From Maea johnstoni (lineage: Eukaryota; Annelida; Polychaeta; Spionida; Magelonidae): a stretch of DNA of 64,000 nucleotides. Each line of letters begins with the position of its first letter. Position 1 is the first letter of the stretch. The notes beneath the pieces are model-generated. The model had not been told where the DNA came from and did not search any database. It worked only from the letters and a program-made list of their open reading frames with translations. The position numbers were made by a program, and so were the translations under genes. The DNA lies in NCBI GenBank assembly GCA_963942565.1, contig OZ012690.1, positions 7,116,086 through 7,180,085 on the forward strand. Direction: 5' to 3'. Shown piece by piece: positions 1 through 13,109 of this stretch.

Positions 1-49
1 ATCTCATAATGAGATAAGTTAACAATGCCCGGTTTCAGTGCACATCTCA

Positions 50-259
50 CCCTTCCAATGCTGAGGCTACTTTCGTCCAAAGCACAAGGATGCAAAGATT
101 TTTGAAAAGAACACATCCAAACCCTGTCATGTTGGTAGTCATTTGAAAGCTCCGGCTGAGTACTGGCAGATGAGAGTACCCATGTGTCAGTGTTTTAGTC
201 ATTTTAAAGGTTTACGCAGCATTTCGTATTGGCCAAATTAGCCACCAGCAGCATAAGGG
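50..259 (+). mobile_element. Family A MITE, TTAA type (representative, unit 1)
   Basis: A copy of the most abundant short element in the window, about 205-215 bp. The ends are inverted: CCCTTCCAATGCTGAGGCTA on the left against the reverse complement of AGCAGCATAAGGG on the right. Well-kept copies sit between TTAA duplications, and the ends start with CCC, both typical of piggyBac-superfamily elements. No protein is coded. This copy has TTAA at 260-263 and a decayed left flank. It is placed in piggyBac by its termini only. Confidence 0.85.
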
Positions 260-1009
260 TTAACTGTAGCAAGGGTATGTAGCAAAATGTAATGTGTAGC
301 AATAACCTCATTCAAAAGTTCATACAGAAGAATTTCATGGTATGATTCAATGAGCAAGAGTGCTAACTGCCTCCCCTTTCATAATTATCTTGTGCCACCC
401 CTTTTGCCTCATAGTATTAACTCTACAATATCCTCTTTCTAACTAATAATCAAGGGCCAGTTATTTTGACCCTTTTTTCTCCAGGGCTCGCGAAACTTCA
501 CAAATAAATATCCTAACTGTGTACAAATTTATAAAATTTGCAAATTTACAAGTAAATCATTTAGTATTAACTAATCTCTTTTTAATATTTTCTTTGAAAT
601 CATTTGTTCATGTACAAAATCTATGATGAGTTCATGGCATATGACTGGGTTGGGGCATTGGCTGAATACTGTGGTACTCCGGATCCAAACACACACCCTA
701 GGAGACATAACTCCAATGCTTAGGCTACTTATGTCCAAAGCATAAGGATGCAAAGATTTTTGAAAAACACCTAAACCCTGTCATGTTGGTATTCATCGGA
801 TAGCTCTCGCTAAGTACTATCAGATGAGTACCCATGTGCCAGTGTTTCAGTCATTTTTCAGGTTTATGCATCATTTTGTAATGGCCAAATTAGCCACTAG
901 CAGCGTAAGGGTTAATAGCTATAGCAAGGGACTGTAATGTGCGGCAATAACCTCATTCAAAAGTTCATACAGAAGAATTTCATGGTATGATTCAATGAAC
1001 AAGAGTGCT

Positions 1010-1290
1010 ATAGTCTGTCTGACTCGAGTTTGGCAACCACTAGCTTTTTTCATCTTTTTGTGACAAACCATCGCCGACAGTACAAACTTGGCAATGGGCA
1101 AACTTTTCAATGGGACCTAATGAGCAAAATCAACATTTTGCGGAGTTGAGACAAAACGTATGTTTATACATGCACGCGGTACGGTGCTTCTAAGAGCTTT
1201 GCCAAGTTTGGAAGGCATAAACGAACTTTTTGTGGGGAAAAAGAGGAAAAAGCTGTTATAGCATAATCAACTGAAGTCCGACAGACTATA
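1010..1290. mobile_element. Foldback MITE remnant (unit 1), inner left arm deleted
   Basis: The outer end TATAGTCTGTCTGACT and the right-hand arm survive, ending GTCCGACAGACTATA. Most of the left arm is gone compared with the intact copy in unit 4. Units 2 and 3 share the same shortened form (about 8990-9270 and 16880-17160), so one deletion was spread by amplification. The outer ends read TATAGTCTGTC in inverted orientation, consistent with a TA target duplication; superfamily unassigned. Confidence 0.75.
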
Positions 1291-1492
1291 CTTTTCCTGT
1301 TCTTTCTGTTTATCTGTTTATATTTTTGTATTGAAATAATTTTGTAGATATATTTATAGCCAATAAACATACAGCTATGTTTAATGCAATAGATAGTGCA
1401 TGTTGATATTGATAGTCTCTCAACTGGCAAATATCAACATAAAATACCACCCATCCTGACAAGCACTCGTCAGCCTCAGAGTATTTGTAAAC

Positions 1493-1705
1493 ATGCCAGA
1501 GTATTTATACACACACGTGTCACAACAATTCCGACACACCTGCGACATTTCTAAATTCTTTCGATTATTGGATTTCGTTATTTATAAGATGAAAAGATTC
1601 GGGGAGGCTATCATATGTGTGCTATGCCATGAACACTGCTGCCGATCTCTGCCTCGTCGATCATACCGTAACGTGGCGGCGCCCTGTGAGAAAATGATGA
1701 ACTAA
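1493..1705 (+). other. 70-codon open frame present in four units, probably non-coding
   Basis: An ATG frame beginning MPEYLYTHVSQQFRH recurs intact at 9468-9680, 17358-17570 and 25136-25348. It lies in the GC-richest, best-conserved block of the unit, which has a TATTTATAAG TATA-like string inside it and AATAAA strings about 80 and 130 bp after the stop. I recognise no domain. The differences between unit 1 and unit 2 are mostly amino-acid changing (M to V, C to Y, C to W against one silent change), and unit 3 adds V to E. This looks like recent duplication of non-coding sequence rather than a selected protein. Confidence 0.2.
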
Positions 1706-3022
1706 CGGTAACAATCTAAACTGGATCGCTCCCACTTCCAGCTTGGTATTCATACGCCCGAGCGCGCGATCCCCAATTTGTGCTCAATAAACAAGAGCCC
1801 GGTCCCTCTCCATTACGAAAATACCGTATCTATTCAATAAACTTCTAAACATCTCCATCTAGACGTTCACGCCTCAATTCTCTCTGTCCCCAGTCGTCAT
1901 TTAGGAACTACGCAATGCTACTACTCGAAGGGATACATCATTTAGTTCACCGAGACCAAAGGTAATATTACAGATCGATACAAGGAACCGTGAGGAATGT
2001 CCGCACAAGATGTGCAGCAAGTTTTTAAACCACAATACATGTACTGCCACCTCTGCTATTGTCATTGAATACACGATAAACTCATGAATGGTGTGAAGAA
2101 CAATGAACCTATTGTTATCATTATATTCCTCTTATTCCCTCCTCACACAGAGACTATGTAGAATCGTTTTAGTATTATACTTGCACTTATTTTGCGCCTC
2201 ATTTATTGGAAAACATCGAAAATGATAGGCAGTTATGATTTATGTAACACCAGATAGTCTCTGGTAACATCACAATGTGTCCTGAACAATACCCTAGATA
2301 CTGTCATGCTCCAGACATCTCCTTAGAATATGTTGTCTTGAAAATGTGAAACTTAATCAAAATTTAAGTTCTAATTGACATTTCTCCTAGATTTATTCTC
2401 AACTACTGCACGGGACAATATTGCACAAAAATATGCAGTGGCCATCACTAAACAACGTTCATGAAGTCATTACTCATTGATTAACTGAACATCAACGAGT
2501 ACTAAAAGAACAGTTAAATGCCTATCATTATGTTTTTAAACTTAAAACATCATTTATGAGAATAGATCAAACTAGGGATATCAGGACGGGTAAATGACAA
2601 CACAGGTATTTCGGTTGAGGATATTTGTTTTATTTTAGCAACAAAATGAAGTTACACAACCCCAATGCATTTCCATTATTACTGACAGGTTTACCTTTTT
2701 TTACAACAGCAATGACATTTTACATACATATCATACTGACCAAACACCCAACTCTGTCCGACCTGTCATTCCCACGTCCCAACTGATGGAGCGATGTCTC
2801 TACTGAACCCATATCCTTCCTAGGCTGAGGCTAATTTCGTCAAAAGCACAAGAATGCAATGATTGTTGAAAACTAACGAAACCCTGTCATTTTGGTACTC
2901 ATCGGAAAGCTCTTACGGAGTACTCCCAGATGAGTATCAATGTGCAAGGGTTTCAGTCATTTTTCAGGTTTTTTGCACCATTTTGTATTGGCCAAATTAG
3001 CCATCAGCAGCATAAGGGTTAA

Positions 3023-3222
3023 CCCACTCATGCCTAGAGCTTTACAAGTACTGAATGCTTCGATAACATTTTAGAAAATAATGAAAGTTAAGAATCTGGT
3101 CTTCAAGTATTCCAGTGTGAGTGTACTTACTATTTCCCTTTCAAATGTTATGCGAAAGATGTTTTATTTAGGCATATATCACCAGAATAGGGGTGTTTTG
3201 GGGTGCTCCAGGCATGAATAGG
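3023..3222. mobile_element. Family B MITE, TTAA type, abutting a family A copy
   Basis: A 200-bp element with about 18-bp inverted ends: CCCACTCATGCCT-GAGC on the left and GCTCCAGGCATGAATAGG on the right. TTAA flanks both sides (3019-3022 and 3223-3226). The left TTAA is also the right TTAA of the family A copy at 2808-3018, so the two elements share one target site. Repeated in units 2-4 at about 10999-11198, 18892-19091 and 26666-26850. A decayed end of the same family is near 41433. Confidence 0.8.
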
Positions 3223-3835
3223 TTAACACCTACAGGTATATTTGAAGGATTACATGAATCTTCCTTCGAAACCCTAAACAAATGATGTACCTCAGAATTA
3301 CTAGATTTGCATACAAAGCATGCAACTCCAGATCTGATAGTCACCTTCTGAAGGCTGAGTCATGATTTTTGTGGACGATTCCTCTTTGATGAAATTCTCT
3401 AAATAGTCAGGTGACTTGGCGTCAATTACGATAGTCACCTGACTAAAATGAGTGTTACCCATAGCTGTCCATTTAATGGTGCTTTAATGCTAAAAAGAAA
3501 TGCCCTACCAGTATTCATGTGACATTTCAGAGGTACATTATGGATAATAATAATAACCCTTTCCTAACGAAAACTCCAGACATTTGCAGGTCTTCGTAGA
3601 GTTTGCTAATATAAATTACTATTCAATTAAAATGTTTTGAAATGGGACTATGTCCTGCAATTGACAAAAAACTTCCACTGCTTAAACATGACTAATGATA
3701 GCGAAACCCTAAAGTGGTATCTGGTACACATTCTCAGCGCAAATAGATGCCACCCCATTTTTACAATAAACATACTTATATATTTCTTGGCCCAGAAGGC
3801 CATGTCTAGAAATGCCATGATGCCCACCTTATCAA

Positions 3836-4028
3836 CCCTTCCAATGCTGAGGCTACTTTCGTCCAAAACACAAACCGCAAAAAATCATGTAAATCATTGT
3901 AACCCTATCGTGTGGGTACTCATTTGAAAGCTCTCGCTGAGTACTCTCAGATGAGTCATTTTCAGTCATTTTTCATTTTTTTTTTGCACCATTATGTATT
4001 GTAAAATGAGCAACCAGCCGCATAAGGG
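3836..4028 (+). mobile_element. Chimeric family A MITE in unit 1
   Basis: The left half (from the CCCTTCCAATGCTGAGG end to the GAGTACTCTCAGATGAGT stretch) matches the first of two MITEs in units 2-4 (for example 11810-12013). The right half (GCACCATTATGTATTGTAAA onward, with right flank GGGTTGACAATTTCAC) matches the second (12141-12343). The roughly 120-bp spacer between them is missing. This is the expected product of recombination between the two MITEs, deleting about 330 bp. Confidence 0.82.
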
Positions 4029-4805
4029 TTGACAATTTCACATTTTCATTTTGTAACAAAGTTTTGGAAATTACCTAGGAATAAACTCTTTACCACACCA
4101 AACATCAAGACTTCTAGAAACACATCAAATTGCTTATTAATGGAGTATTGTTGCGCCTTTTGAATAGGCACTGAAATGTTTTAAACATTTCTAATGATAT
4201 GTGTTTGTTTACAAACCATTAATTCAGCAAGTTATTTTCGCATCTTTTCACGTTTTCAGAGCATTTCTTTCATGTTATCTCTCACACCCAAGTGGAAAAG
4301 ATTGGAATATTCTTAAAGAACAAATATGCAAATATCATCAATTGCAATGTAAATTAACATAATTGTTACAATCATTGATCATACCAATATTGAATACAAC
4401 TCTCAAACAAATACTTTTGTGCTCAAGTTATTTAGATCGTCAAACCCTCTGTTTGATTGAGTTGCGACATGAAAAGTTCTTTAACACTGAGGAAATTATT
4501 GTTCTATAGTTATCATTCTCCCTATATCTGATTCTTATGATATACAAACGCATAAATGGTCAATTATGATGGCTTCCCTCAGAATAAACTGCTAGCAATT
4601 GCGCTAACTACAGAACAAAATTAGTTTGAAACAAATAATAAACATCTCAAAATTAACCATACACAATTTATTAAACAAGTAATTACGCTGTCATTGCAAA
4701 GCCTCAGAAAACTCGCTACCCCTGAAGGCTGGTATTTAATCACAACTTTGCTTATAATAATAAACAATATCTTCCCCAATCACCTGCAAGAGAGTAGTAG
4801 TGTCA

Positions 4806-5027
4806 ATTCTCTCCACCAGGTGGCAAGTAGGAGTGCAAATTGTCTCCACCAGGTGGCAGATTAGTAGTGTCACTCCTCTCCATCAGGTGGCAAGTAGAAG
4901 TGCTAATTCTCTCCACAAGTTGGCAGAATAGTAGTGTCAATTCTTTCCACCGGGTGGCAGAGTAGTGCCTATTCTCTCCACCAGGTGATAGATTAGTAAT
5001 GTCAACTCTCTTCACCAGGTGGCACCT
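4806..5027 (+). repeat. CCACCAGGTGGC minisatellite, unit 1 (about 7 repeats)
   Basis: A tandem repeat of 31-34 bp, each unit reading roughly AATTCTCTCCACCAGGTGGC followed by a short variable linker. The first two cores are exact CCACCAGGTGGC (the first at 4813); the rest carry one to three changes, such as CCATCAGGTGGC and CCACCGGGTGGC. The core satisfies the CTCF core consensus CCASYAGRKGGC at every position. It also contains the E-box CAGGTG. Binding is inferred, not shown. Confidence 0.85.
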
Positions 5028-6599
5028 TCCTTTGTGATAATATCTAGTGTTGGCATTGTGAATCATATTTCCTACTACAGAAAAAGTTCGCAAATAAACC
5101 TGCTCTATCATTTATCATTGGATGATTCTTTTTAGTAGTACGTCGATTTATTATAGATTGATTTGGCAGAGCCCAGTGATTGACATTAGGAAATGAAAAT
5201 ACAACCTGGTGGGTAAAATGAACACTAAAATTGTGACCTTATATTGATTAACCATCACAACTACAACTGATTACTTGGCCTTTATATCAGAGGATAACTA
5301 CGAGGATATCATGAAAGGTTTACAGCAAAATGTCAGCACTTTTAAGTGGCACGTCAATAAAACAAAATCCCAAAACCAAACTTTTGCTACATCACCAACA
5401 TAAAATACATAATCAAAACCATGAAAACATCAACAACAAAAATCAACATTTCTACCTTCTCAAAAACTTTTTAAATTCATTCAACTGAAAGAAACTGTCA
5501 TGTTAAACTTAAAATATGAAAGGAACCCCATTATATAGTATCTACAGTGAAACTGACAAGTTGATAGCCTAATCATGTAGTGAGTCTCAACAATGGGACT
5601 TGAGAAAGCTCATCGGTTCCATTCCTACTCGATCACGGGCAAATAATATCAATGAACAGCAACCCTTCCATTTCACCTGAAATAGGTCATCTCGAACCAT
5701 GACAGGATTACAAAGAATTCACCCTTTGAATGCTGAGGCTATTTTTGCCATGGTAGAAAAATGTGGAATTTTTTGAAAACCATCTAAACCCTATCATGTT
5801 GGTATTCATTGGAAAGCTCTCACCGAGTACTCTCAGATGAGTACCCATATGCCAGGGTTTCAATCATTTACAGGTTTTTAGCATCAATTTGTATTCCGTA
5901 ATCAGAGCCGCAGAATTCAGGCTTGGAGATCTACTTGCAAAGTTTCGTTTGAATCAGTGACACTTATGAAAACCGCATTTGAATTAAGAGACTCTTTTGG
6001 AAAGGTATTTCAAGGAGGAATGTTAATCACAATTCAACTCCCATGCAAATACTTTGTAAATTAATATTTTGGTTCAAGTTAATATGCAAAGTATGACAGG
6101 ATCCACACTTCCCTTTGAAAGATAACTCTTGGCGATAAAGGGCTGAAATAAACCTAGACCTGTGGTCACTAGAATACAGTTTAGCTGCAACTTGAAGCAT
6201 TGCTTTGTCAAATTACCAAACCTCTTCCCCAAGCAGATACAACTTTATGCTGCTACAACCTGTCTTGATCGATGTAGTATTATACCCTTATGTATTTATT
6301 TACACTGAGATATGTAGGAGGGACCAATGCCATGCAATGATGGGCTGTTTACTGTACTGTATTGTACCATGAATTCTCAGAAATTGAGACCACCCTAGGA
6401 ATTTGGGTCACTAGAATTATGTTGCAAAATAATTATCGAGAATTATGGGCCACCCTTGATCTATTGCTGGTCGCTATTTCACGATATATAGACAAATATT
6501 ACTGAGAATTTATAGTAATACACCTTTTCTGTCTGTACCATTGATATAAGAACCTGATTACAACCTTATCTTATTATTCACACAATTGATTATAGAAGA

Positions 6600-7155
6600 C
6601 TTGCCACCAAAAAAGGTGGCATTGGGAATGATGCTATATTGAACGTTTTACAGTCCCTTATGATAGATGTACCTTAGATGAATAGACACATGGATTCGTT
6701 GCCACAGGACACAACTAATCTAGTGTCAGTGTGACATAACTAGGAGACAAAAAACAATGAGGGCTCTCGCATCATTTACATTATAGCTACATTATAGAGG
6801 AAGGTGCGCGCCATGTGCAGATTGCACCTCTTGAGCAGTTCTTGTCAACATCATGCTATAAGTTGTGTCCAGGCTGTTGAGTGAGACCTGCTGGTTGCGT
6901 ATCGGGTGATCAATATTTGTGGAGGTACTCATAATGTAATGCATGTATTTCATACTGAACCACTTGCCACCTTTTGTTGGCATTGTGAGTTTCCTACTCC
7001 CTCATTCTAGATGTGCTCATCATGTAACACAGGTATTTCACACAAACCCACTTGCTACCTTTTTGGTGGCATTGTGAATAATGCTAGATTGAAAGGGTTA
7101 CATAATACCTTATCATAGGTGTACTCATCATGTAACGCATGTATTTCATACTAAC
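6600..7155 (+). repeat. GCCACC/GGTGGC subrepeats in the unit
   Basis: Three diverged tandem copies, about 115-300 bp apart, of a motif built as CTTGCCACC, a short A- or T-run, GGTGGCATTGTGAAT, then ATGTAACGCATGTATTTCATA. The GCCACC..GGTGGC halves are inverted. The same block recurs in units 2, 3 and 4 (about 15125-15685, 22778-23335 and 30538-31100). The end of the CCACCAGGTGGC minisatellite carries a related GTTGGCATTGTGAATCATAT stretch, so the two may share ancestry. Confidence 0.6.
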
Positions 7156-7543
7156 CCACTAAACCCTGTCATGTTGGTATTCATTGGATAGCTCTCGCTG
7201 AGCGCTCTCAGGTGAGTACCCATGTGCCAGGGTTTTAGTTATTTTCTTAGGTTTTTGTAACATTTTGTATTGGCTAAATTCAACACTAGCAGCAGAAGGG
7301 TTAATAAATATTTTAGTGTGGAAGTCGTTGCTATCAATTCTAACCATTCCTCTTTGCATGTCTCTTTAAGGATTCAATCTTTATGATGAGTTTTATTATA
7401 TAATGTTGCCCGACAATGTGAGCACATCAGATATAAATGGGTGGCATGTGTTTATAGGGTTGAAAGTATGCCAAGGTCTTAGACCATAAGGGCACAGTGT
7501 GTTATTGGACGAAACCCAATCACATATGGCAGTAATAGATTAA

Positions 7544-7753
7544 CCCTTCAAATGCTGAGGCTACTTTCGTCCAAAGCCCAAGGACGCAAACGTTACTGAA
7601 AAAACAACATTTAAACCCTATCATGTTGGTATTCATTGGATAGCTCTCGCCGAGTTCTCTCAGATGAGTACCCATGTTTCAGGGTTTCAGTCATTTTTCA
7701 GTGTTTTTTTGCATTTTTTGTTTTGGTCAAATTAGTTACCGGCAGCATAAGGG
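7544..7753 (+). mobile_element. Family A MITE with intact TTAA target duplications
   Basis: The best-preserved array copy. TTAA at 540-543 of the last kilobase (7540-7543) and again at 7754-7757 flank an element beginning CCCTTCAAATGCTGAGG and ending AGCATAAGGG. Counterparts are at 16074-16286, 23724-23935 and 31490-31699 in later units, so the insertion predates amplification of the array. Confidence 0.85.
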
Positions 7754-10700
7754 TTAACAAGGCCACCATTTCGGTTCATTAAACTAGGCTTTGCCCGTAG
7801 TTGCAGTCATAGATTGATTATTAGTTGGAAAGAGGTCATTATTACCATTCTCAGCTAAAAGTAAGGCAGTAAAGGGTGGCAACTTCAGACTGAATATTGT
7901 ATAATCAGAGTCTCTCTATACATAAGGTTACTTTTTTATCATCATATTGAGCTACGGTTCCAGGAAATATTCGCATGAAAGAGATAAGAGATAAGTTAAC
8001 AATGCCCGGTTTCAGTGCACATCTCACCCTTCCAATGCTGAGGCTACTTTCGTCCAAAGCACAAGGATGCAAAGAATTTTGAAAAAAACATCCAAACCCT
8101 GTCTTGTTGGTAGTCATTTGAAAGCTCTCGCTGAGTACTGGTAGATGAGAGTACCCATGTGTCAGTGTTTCAGTCATTTTAAAGGTTTACGCAGCATTTT
8201 GTATTGACCAAATTAGCCACCAGCAGCATAAGGGTTAGCTGTAGCAAGGATATGTAGCAAAATGTAATGTGTAGCAATAATCTCATTCAAAAGTTCATAC
8301 AGAAGAATTTCATGGTATGATTCAATGAGCAAGAGTGCTAACTGCATCCCCTTTCATACTTATCTTGTGCCACCCCTTTTGCCTCATAGTATTAACTCTA
8401 CAATAACCTCTTTCTAACTAATAATCAAGGGCCAGTTATTTTGACCCTTTTTTCTCCAGGGCTCGCGAAACTTCACAAATAAATATCCTAACTGTGTACA
8501 AATTTATAAAATTTGCAAATTTACAAGTAAATCATTTAGTATTAACTAATCTCTTTTTTATATTTTCTTTGAAATCAATTGTTGATGTACAAAATCTATG
8601 ATGAGTTTATGGCATATGCCTGGGTTGGGCATTGGCTGAATACTGTGGTACTCCAGCTCCAAAACACACCGGAGGAGACATAACTAACAATTCCAATGCT
8701 GAGGCTACTTATGTCCAAAGCATAAGGATGCAAAGATTTTTGAAAAACACCTAAACCCTGTCGTGTTGGTATTCATCGGATAGCTCTCGCTAAGTACTAT
8801 CAGATGAGTACCCATGTGCCAGTGTTTCAGTCATTTTTCAGGTTTATGCATCATTTTGTAATGGCCAAATTAGCCACTAGCAGCGTAAGGGTTAATAGCT
8901 ATAGCAAGGGACTGTAATGTGCGGCAATAACCTCATTCAAAAGTTTATACAGAAGAATTTCATGGTATGATTCAATGAACAAGAGTGCTATAGTCTGTCT
9001 GACTCGAGTTTGGCAACCACTAGCTTTTTCCATCTTTTTGTGACAAACCATCGCCGACAGTACAAACTTGGCAATGGGCAAACTTTTCAATGGGACCTAA
9101 TGAGCAAAATCAACATTTTACGGAGTTGAGACAAAACGTATGTTTATACATGCACGCGGTACGGTGCTCCTAAGAGGTTTGCCAAGTTTGGAAGGCATAA
9201 ACGAACTTTTTGTGGGGAAAAAGAGGAAAAAGCTGTTATAGCATAATCAAGTCCGACAGACTATACTTTTCCTGTTCTTTCTGTTTATCTGTTTATAAGT
9301 TTGTATTGAAATAATTTTGTAAATATATTTATAGCCAATAAACATACAGCTATGTTTAATGCAATAGATAGTGCATGTTGATATTGATAGTCTCTCAACT
9401 GGCAAATATCAACATAAAATACCACCCATCCTGACAAGCACTCGTCAGCCTCAGAGTATTTGTAAACATGCCAGAGTATTTATACACACACGTGTCACAA
9501 CAATTCCGACACACCTGCGACATTTCTAAATTCTTTCGATTATTGGATTTCGTTATTTATAAGGTGAAGAGATTCGGGGAGGCTATCATATATGTGCTAT
9601 GCCATGAACACTGGTGCCGATCTCTGCCTCGTCGATCATACCGTAACGTGGCGGCGCCCTGTGAGAAAATGATGAACTAACGGTAACAATCTAAACTGGA
9701 TCGCTTCCACTTCCAGCTTGGTATTCATACGCCCGAGCGCGCGATCCCCACTTTGTGCTCAATAAACAAGAGCCCGGTCCCTCTCCATTACGAAAATACC
9801 GTATCTATTCAATAAGCTTCTAAACATCTCCATCTAGACGTTCACGCCTCAATTCTCTCTGCCCCCAGTCGTCTTTTAGGAACTACGCAATGCTACTACT
9901 CGGAGGGATACATCATTTAGTTCACCGAGACCATAGGTAATATTACAGATCGATACAAGGAACCGCGAGGAATGTCCGCACAAGATGTGCAGCAAGTTTT
10001 TAAACCACAATACATGTATTGCCACCTCTGCTATTGTTATTGAATACACGATAAACTCACGAATGGTGTGAAGAACAATGGACCTATTGTTATCATTATA
10101 TTCCTCTTATTCCCTCCTCACACAGAGACTATGTAGAATCATTTTAGTATTATACTTGCACTTATTTTGCGCCTCATTTATTGGAAAACATCGAAAATGA
10201 TAGGTAGTTATGATTTATGTAACACCAGATAGCCTCTGGTAACATCACAATGTGTCCTGAACAATACCCTAGATACTGTCATGCTCAGACCTCTCCTTAG
10301 AATATGTTGTCTTGAAAATGTGAAACTTAATCAAAATTTTAGTTCTAATTGACATTTCTCCTAGATTTATTCTCAACTACTGCACAGGACAATATTGCAC
10401 AAAAATATGCAGTGGCCATCACTAAACAATGTTCATGAAGTCATTACTGACTGATTAACTGAACATCAACGAGTACTAAAACAGCAGTTTAATGCCTATC
10501 ATTATCTTTTTAAACTTTAAACATCATTTTTGAGAATAGATCAAACTATGGATATTAGGACGGGTAAATGACAACACAGGTTTTTCGGTTGAGGATATTT
10601 GTTTTATTTTAGCAACAAAATGAAGTTACACAACCCCAATGCATTTCCATTATTACTGACAGGTTTACCTTTTTTTACAACAGCAATGACATTTTACATA

Positions 10701-13109
10701 CATATCATACTGACCAAACACCCAACTCTGTCCGACCTGTCATTCCCACATCCCAACTGATGGAGCGATGTCTCTACTGAACCCATATCCTTCCTAGGCT
10801 GAGGCTAATTTCGTCAAAAGCACAAGAATGCAATGATTGTTGAAAACTAACGAAACCCTGTCATTTTGGTACTCATCGGAAAGCTCTTACGAAGTACTCC
10901 CAGATGAGTATCAATGTGCAAGGGTTTCAGTCATTTTTCAGGTTTTTTGCACCATTTTGTATTGGCCAAATTAGCCATCAGCAGCATAAGGGTTAACCCA
11001 CTCATGCCTGGAGCTTTACAAGTACTGAATGCTTCGATAACATTTTAGAAAATAATGAAAGTTAAGAATCTGGTCTTCAAGTATTCCAGTGTGAGTGTAC
11101 TTACTATTTCCCTTTAAAATGTTATCCGAAAGATGTTTTCTTTAGGCATATATCACCAGAATATGGGTGTTTTGGGGTGCTCCAGGCATGAATAGGTTAA
11201 CACCTACAGGTATAGTTGAAGGATTACATGAATCTTCCTTCGAAACCCTAAACAAATGATGTACCTCAGAATTACTAGATTTGCATACAAAGCATGCAAC
11301 TCCAGATCTGATAGTCACCTTCTGAAGGCTGAGTCATGATTTTTGTAGTCGATTCCTCTTTGATGAAATTCTCTAAATAGTCAGGTGACTTGGCGTCAAT
11401 TACGATAGTCACCTGACTAAAATGAGTGTTACCCATAGCTGTCCATTTAATGGTGCTTTAATGCTAAAAAGAAATGCCCTACCAGTATTCATGTGACATT
11501 TCAGAGGTACATTATGGATAATAATAATAACCCTTTCCTAACGAAAACTCCAGACATTTGCAGGTCTTCGTAGAGTTTGCTAATATAAATTACTATTCAA
11601 TTAAAATGTTTTGAAATGGGACTATGTCCTGCAATTGACAAAAAACTTCCACTGCTTAAACATGACTAATGATAGCGAAACCCTAAAGTGGTATCTGGTA
11701 CACATTCTCAGCGCAAATAGATGCCACCCCATTTTTACAATAAACATACTTATATATTTCTTGGCCCAGAAGGCCATGTCTAGAAATGCCATGATACCCA
11801 CCTTATCAACCCTTCCAATGCTGAGGCTACTTTCGTCCAAAACACAAACCGCAAAAAATCATGAAAATCATTGTAACCCTATCGTGTGGGTTTTTCATTT
11901 GAAAGCTCTCGCTGAGTACTCTCAGATGAGTAAGCATTTGTTGGGGTTTCAGTCACTTTCAGGCGTTTTGCGTCATTTCGTTTTGGCTAAATTAGCCACC
12001 AGCAGCATAAGGGTTAGAATGACCATTACACAGTAAGAGGCACATTATGTGTATGACTGGGCGGTCTCATTCACGCATGCATTAGTTATGAGAACAAACC
12101 CAAAGGAAGTTCAATGGTAACTTATTTTCTAAGTGTTTAACCCTTCCATTGCTGAGGCTACTTTCGTCCAAAACACAAGGATGCAAAAATTTTGATTACC
12201 ATCTCAACCCTGTCATGTTTGTATTCATTAGATAGCTCTCACTGAGTACTCTCAGATGAGTACCCATATGCTAGGGTTTCAGTCATTTTTCAGTTTTTTT
12301 GCACCATTATGTATTGTAAAATGACCAACCAGCTGCTTAAGGGTTGACAATTTCACATTTTCATTTTGTAACAAAGTTTTGGAAATTACCTAGGAATAAA
12401 CTCTTTACCACACCAAACATCAAGACTTCTAGAAACACATCAAATTGCTTATTAATGGAGTATTGTTGCGCCTTTCGAATAGGCACTGAAATGTTTTAAA
12501 CATTTCTAATGATATGTGTTTGTTTACAAACCATTAATTCAGCAAGTTATTTTCGCATCTTTTCACATGTTTTCAGAGCATTTCTTTCATGTTATCTCTC
12601 ACACCCAAGTGGAAAAGATTGGAATATTCTTAAAGAACAAATATGCAAATATCATCAATTGCAATGTAAATTAACATAATTGTTACAATCATTGATCATA
12701 CCAACATTGAATACAACTCTCAAACAAATACTTTTGTGTTCAAGTTATTTAGATCGTCAAACCCTGTTTGATTGAGTTGCGACATGAAAAGTTCTTTAAC
12801 ACTGAGGAAATTATTGTTCTATAGTTCTCCCTATATCAGATTCTTATGATATACAAACGCATAAATGGTCAATTATGATGGCTTCCCTCAGAATAAACTG
12901 CTAGCAATTGCGCTAATTACAGAACAAAATTAGTTTGAAACAAATAATAAACATCTCAAAATTAACCATACACAATTTATTAAACAAGTAATTACGCTGT
13001 CATTGTAAAGCCTCAGGAAACTCGCTACCCCTGAAGGCTGGTATTTAATCACAACTTTGCTTATAATAATAAACAATATCTTCCCCATTCACCTGCAAGA
13101 GAATAGTAG

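Larger units (their letters stand above)
1..7979. repeat. Macrosatellite unit 1 (about 7.98 kb)
   Basis: This is the first visible tandem unit; the array probably continues to the left of the window. Anchors recur at fixed offsets in later units: the string ending TTAACAATGCCCGG at 19, 7995, 16537 and 24187, and a short open frame at 1493, 9468, 17358 and 25136. Internal order is: family A MITE (50-259), a spacer, a second family A MITE (712-911), foldback remnant (about 1010-1290), GC-richer block (about 1440-1990), family A (2808-3018) abutting family B (3023-3222), chimeric family A (3836-4028), CCACCAGGTGGC minisatellite (4806-5027), family A (5722-5895), ATTCTCAG MITE (about 6372-6505), GCCACC subrepeats (6600-7150), and family A copies at 7154-7300 and 7544-7753. 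Boundaries are by convention at the shared anchor. Confidence 0.93.

Noticed and set aside
1493-1705. Conserved 70-residue protein gene in every macrosatellite unit
   Set aside because: Differences among units are mostly amino-acid changing, no domain is recognisable, and identity is explained by recent duplication of the whole unit.
1408-1990. GC-richer block in each unit as a solo LTR-like fossil (TATA-like string, AATAAA strings, hairpin TGTTGATATT..AATATCAACA at its left)
   Set aside because: No target duplication, primer site or clear right end can be placed; the evidence is too weak to name a family.
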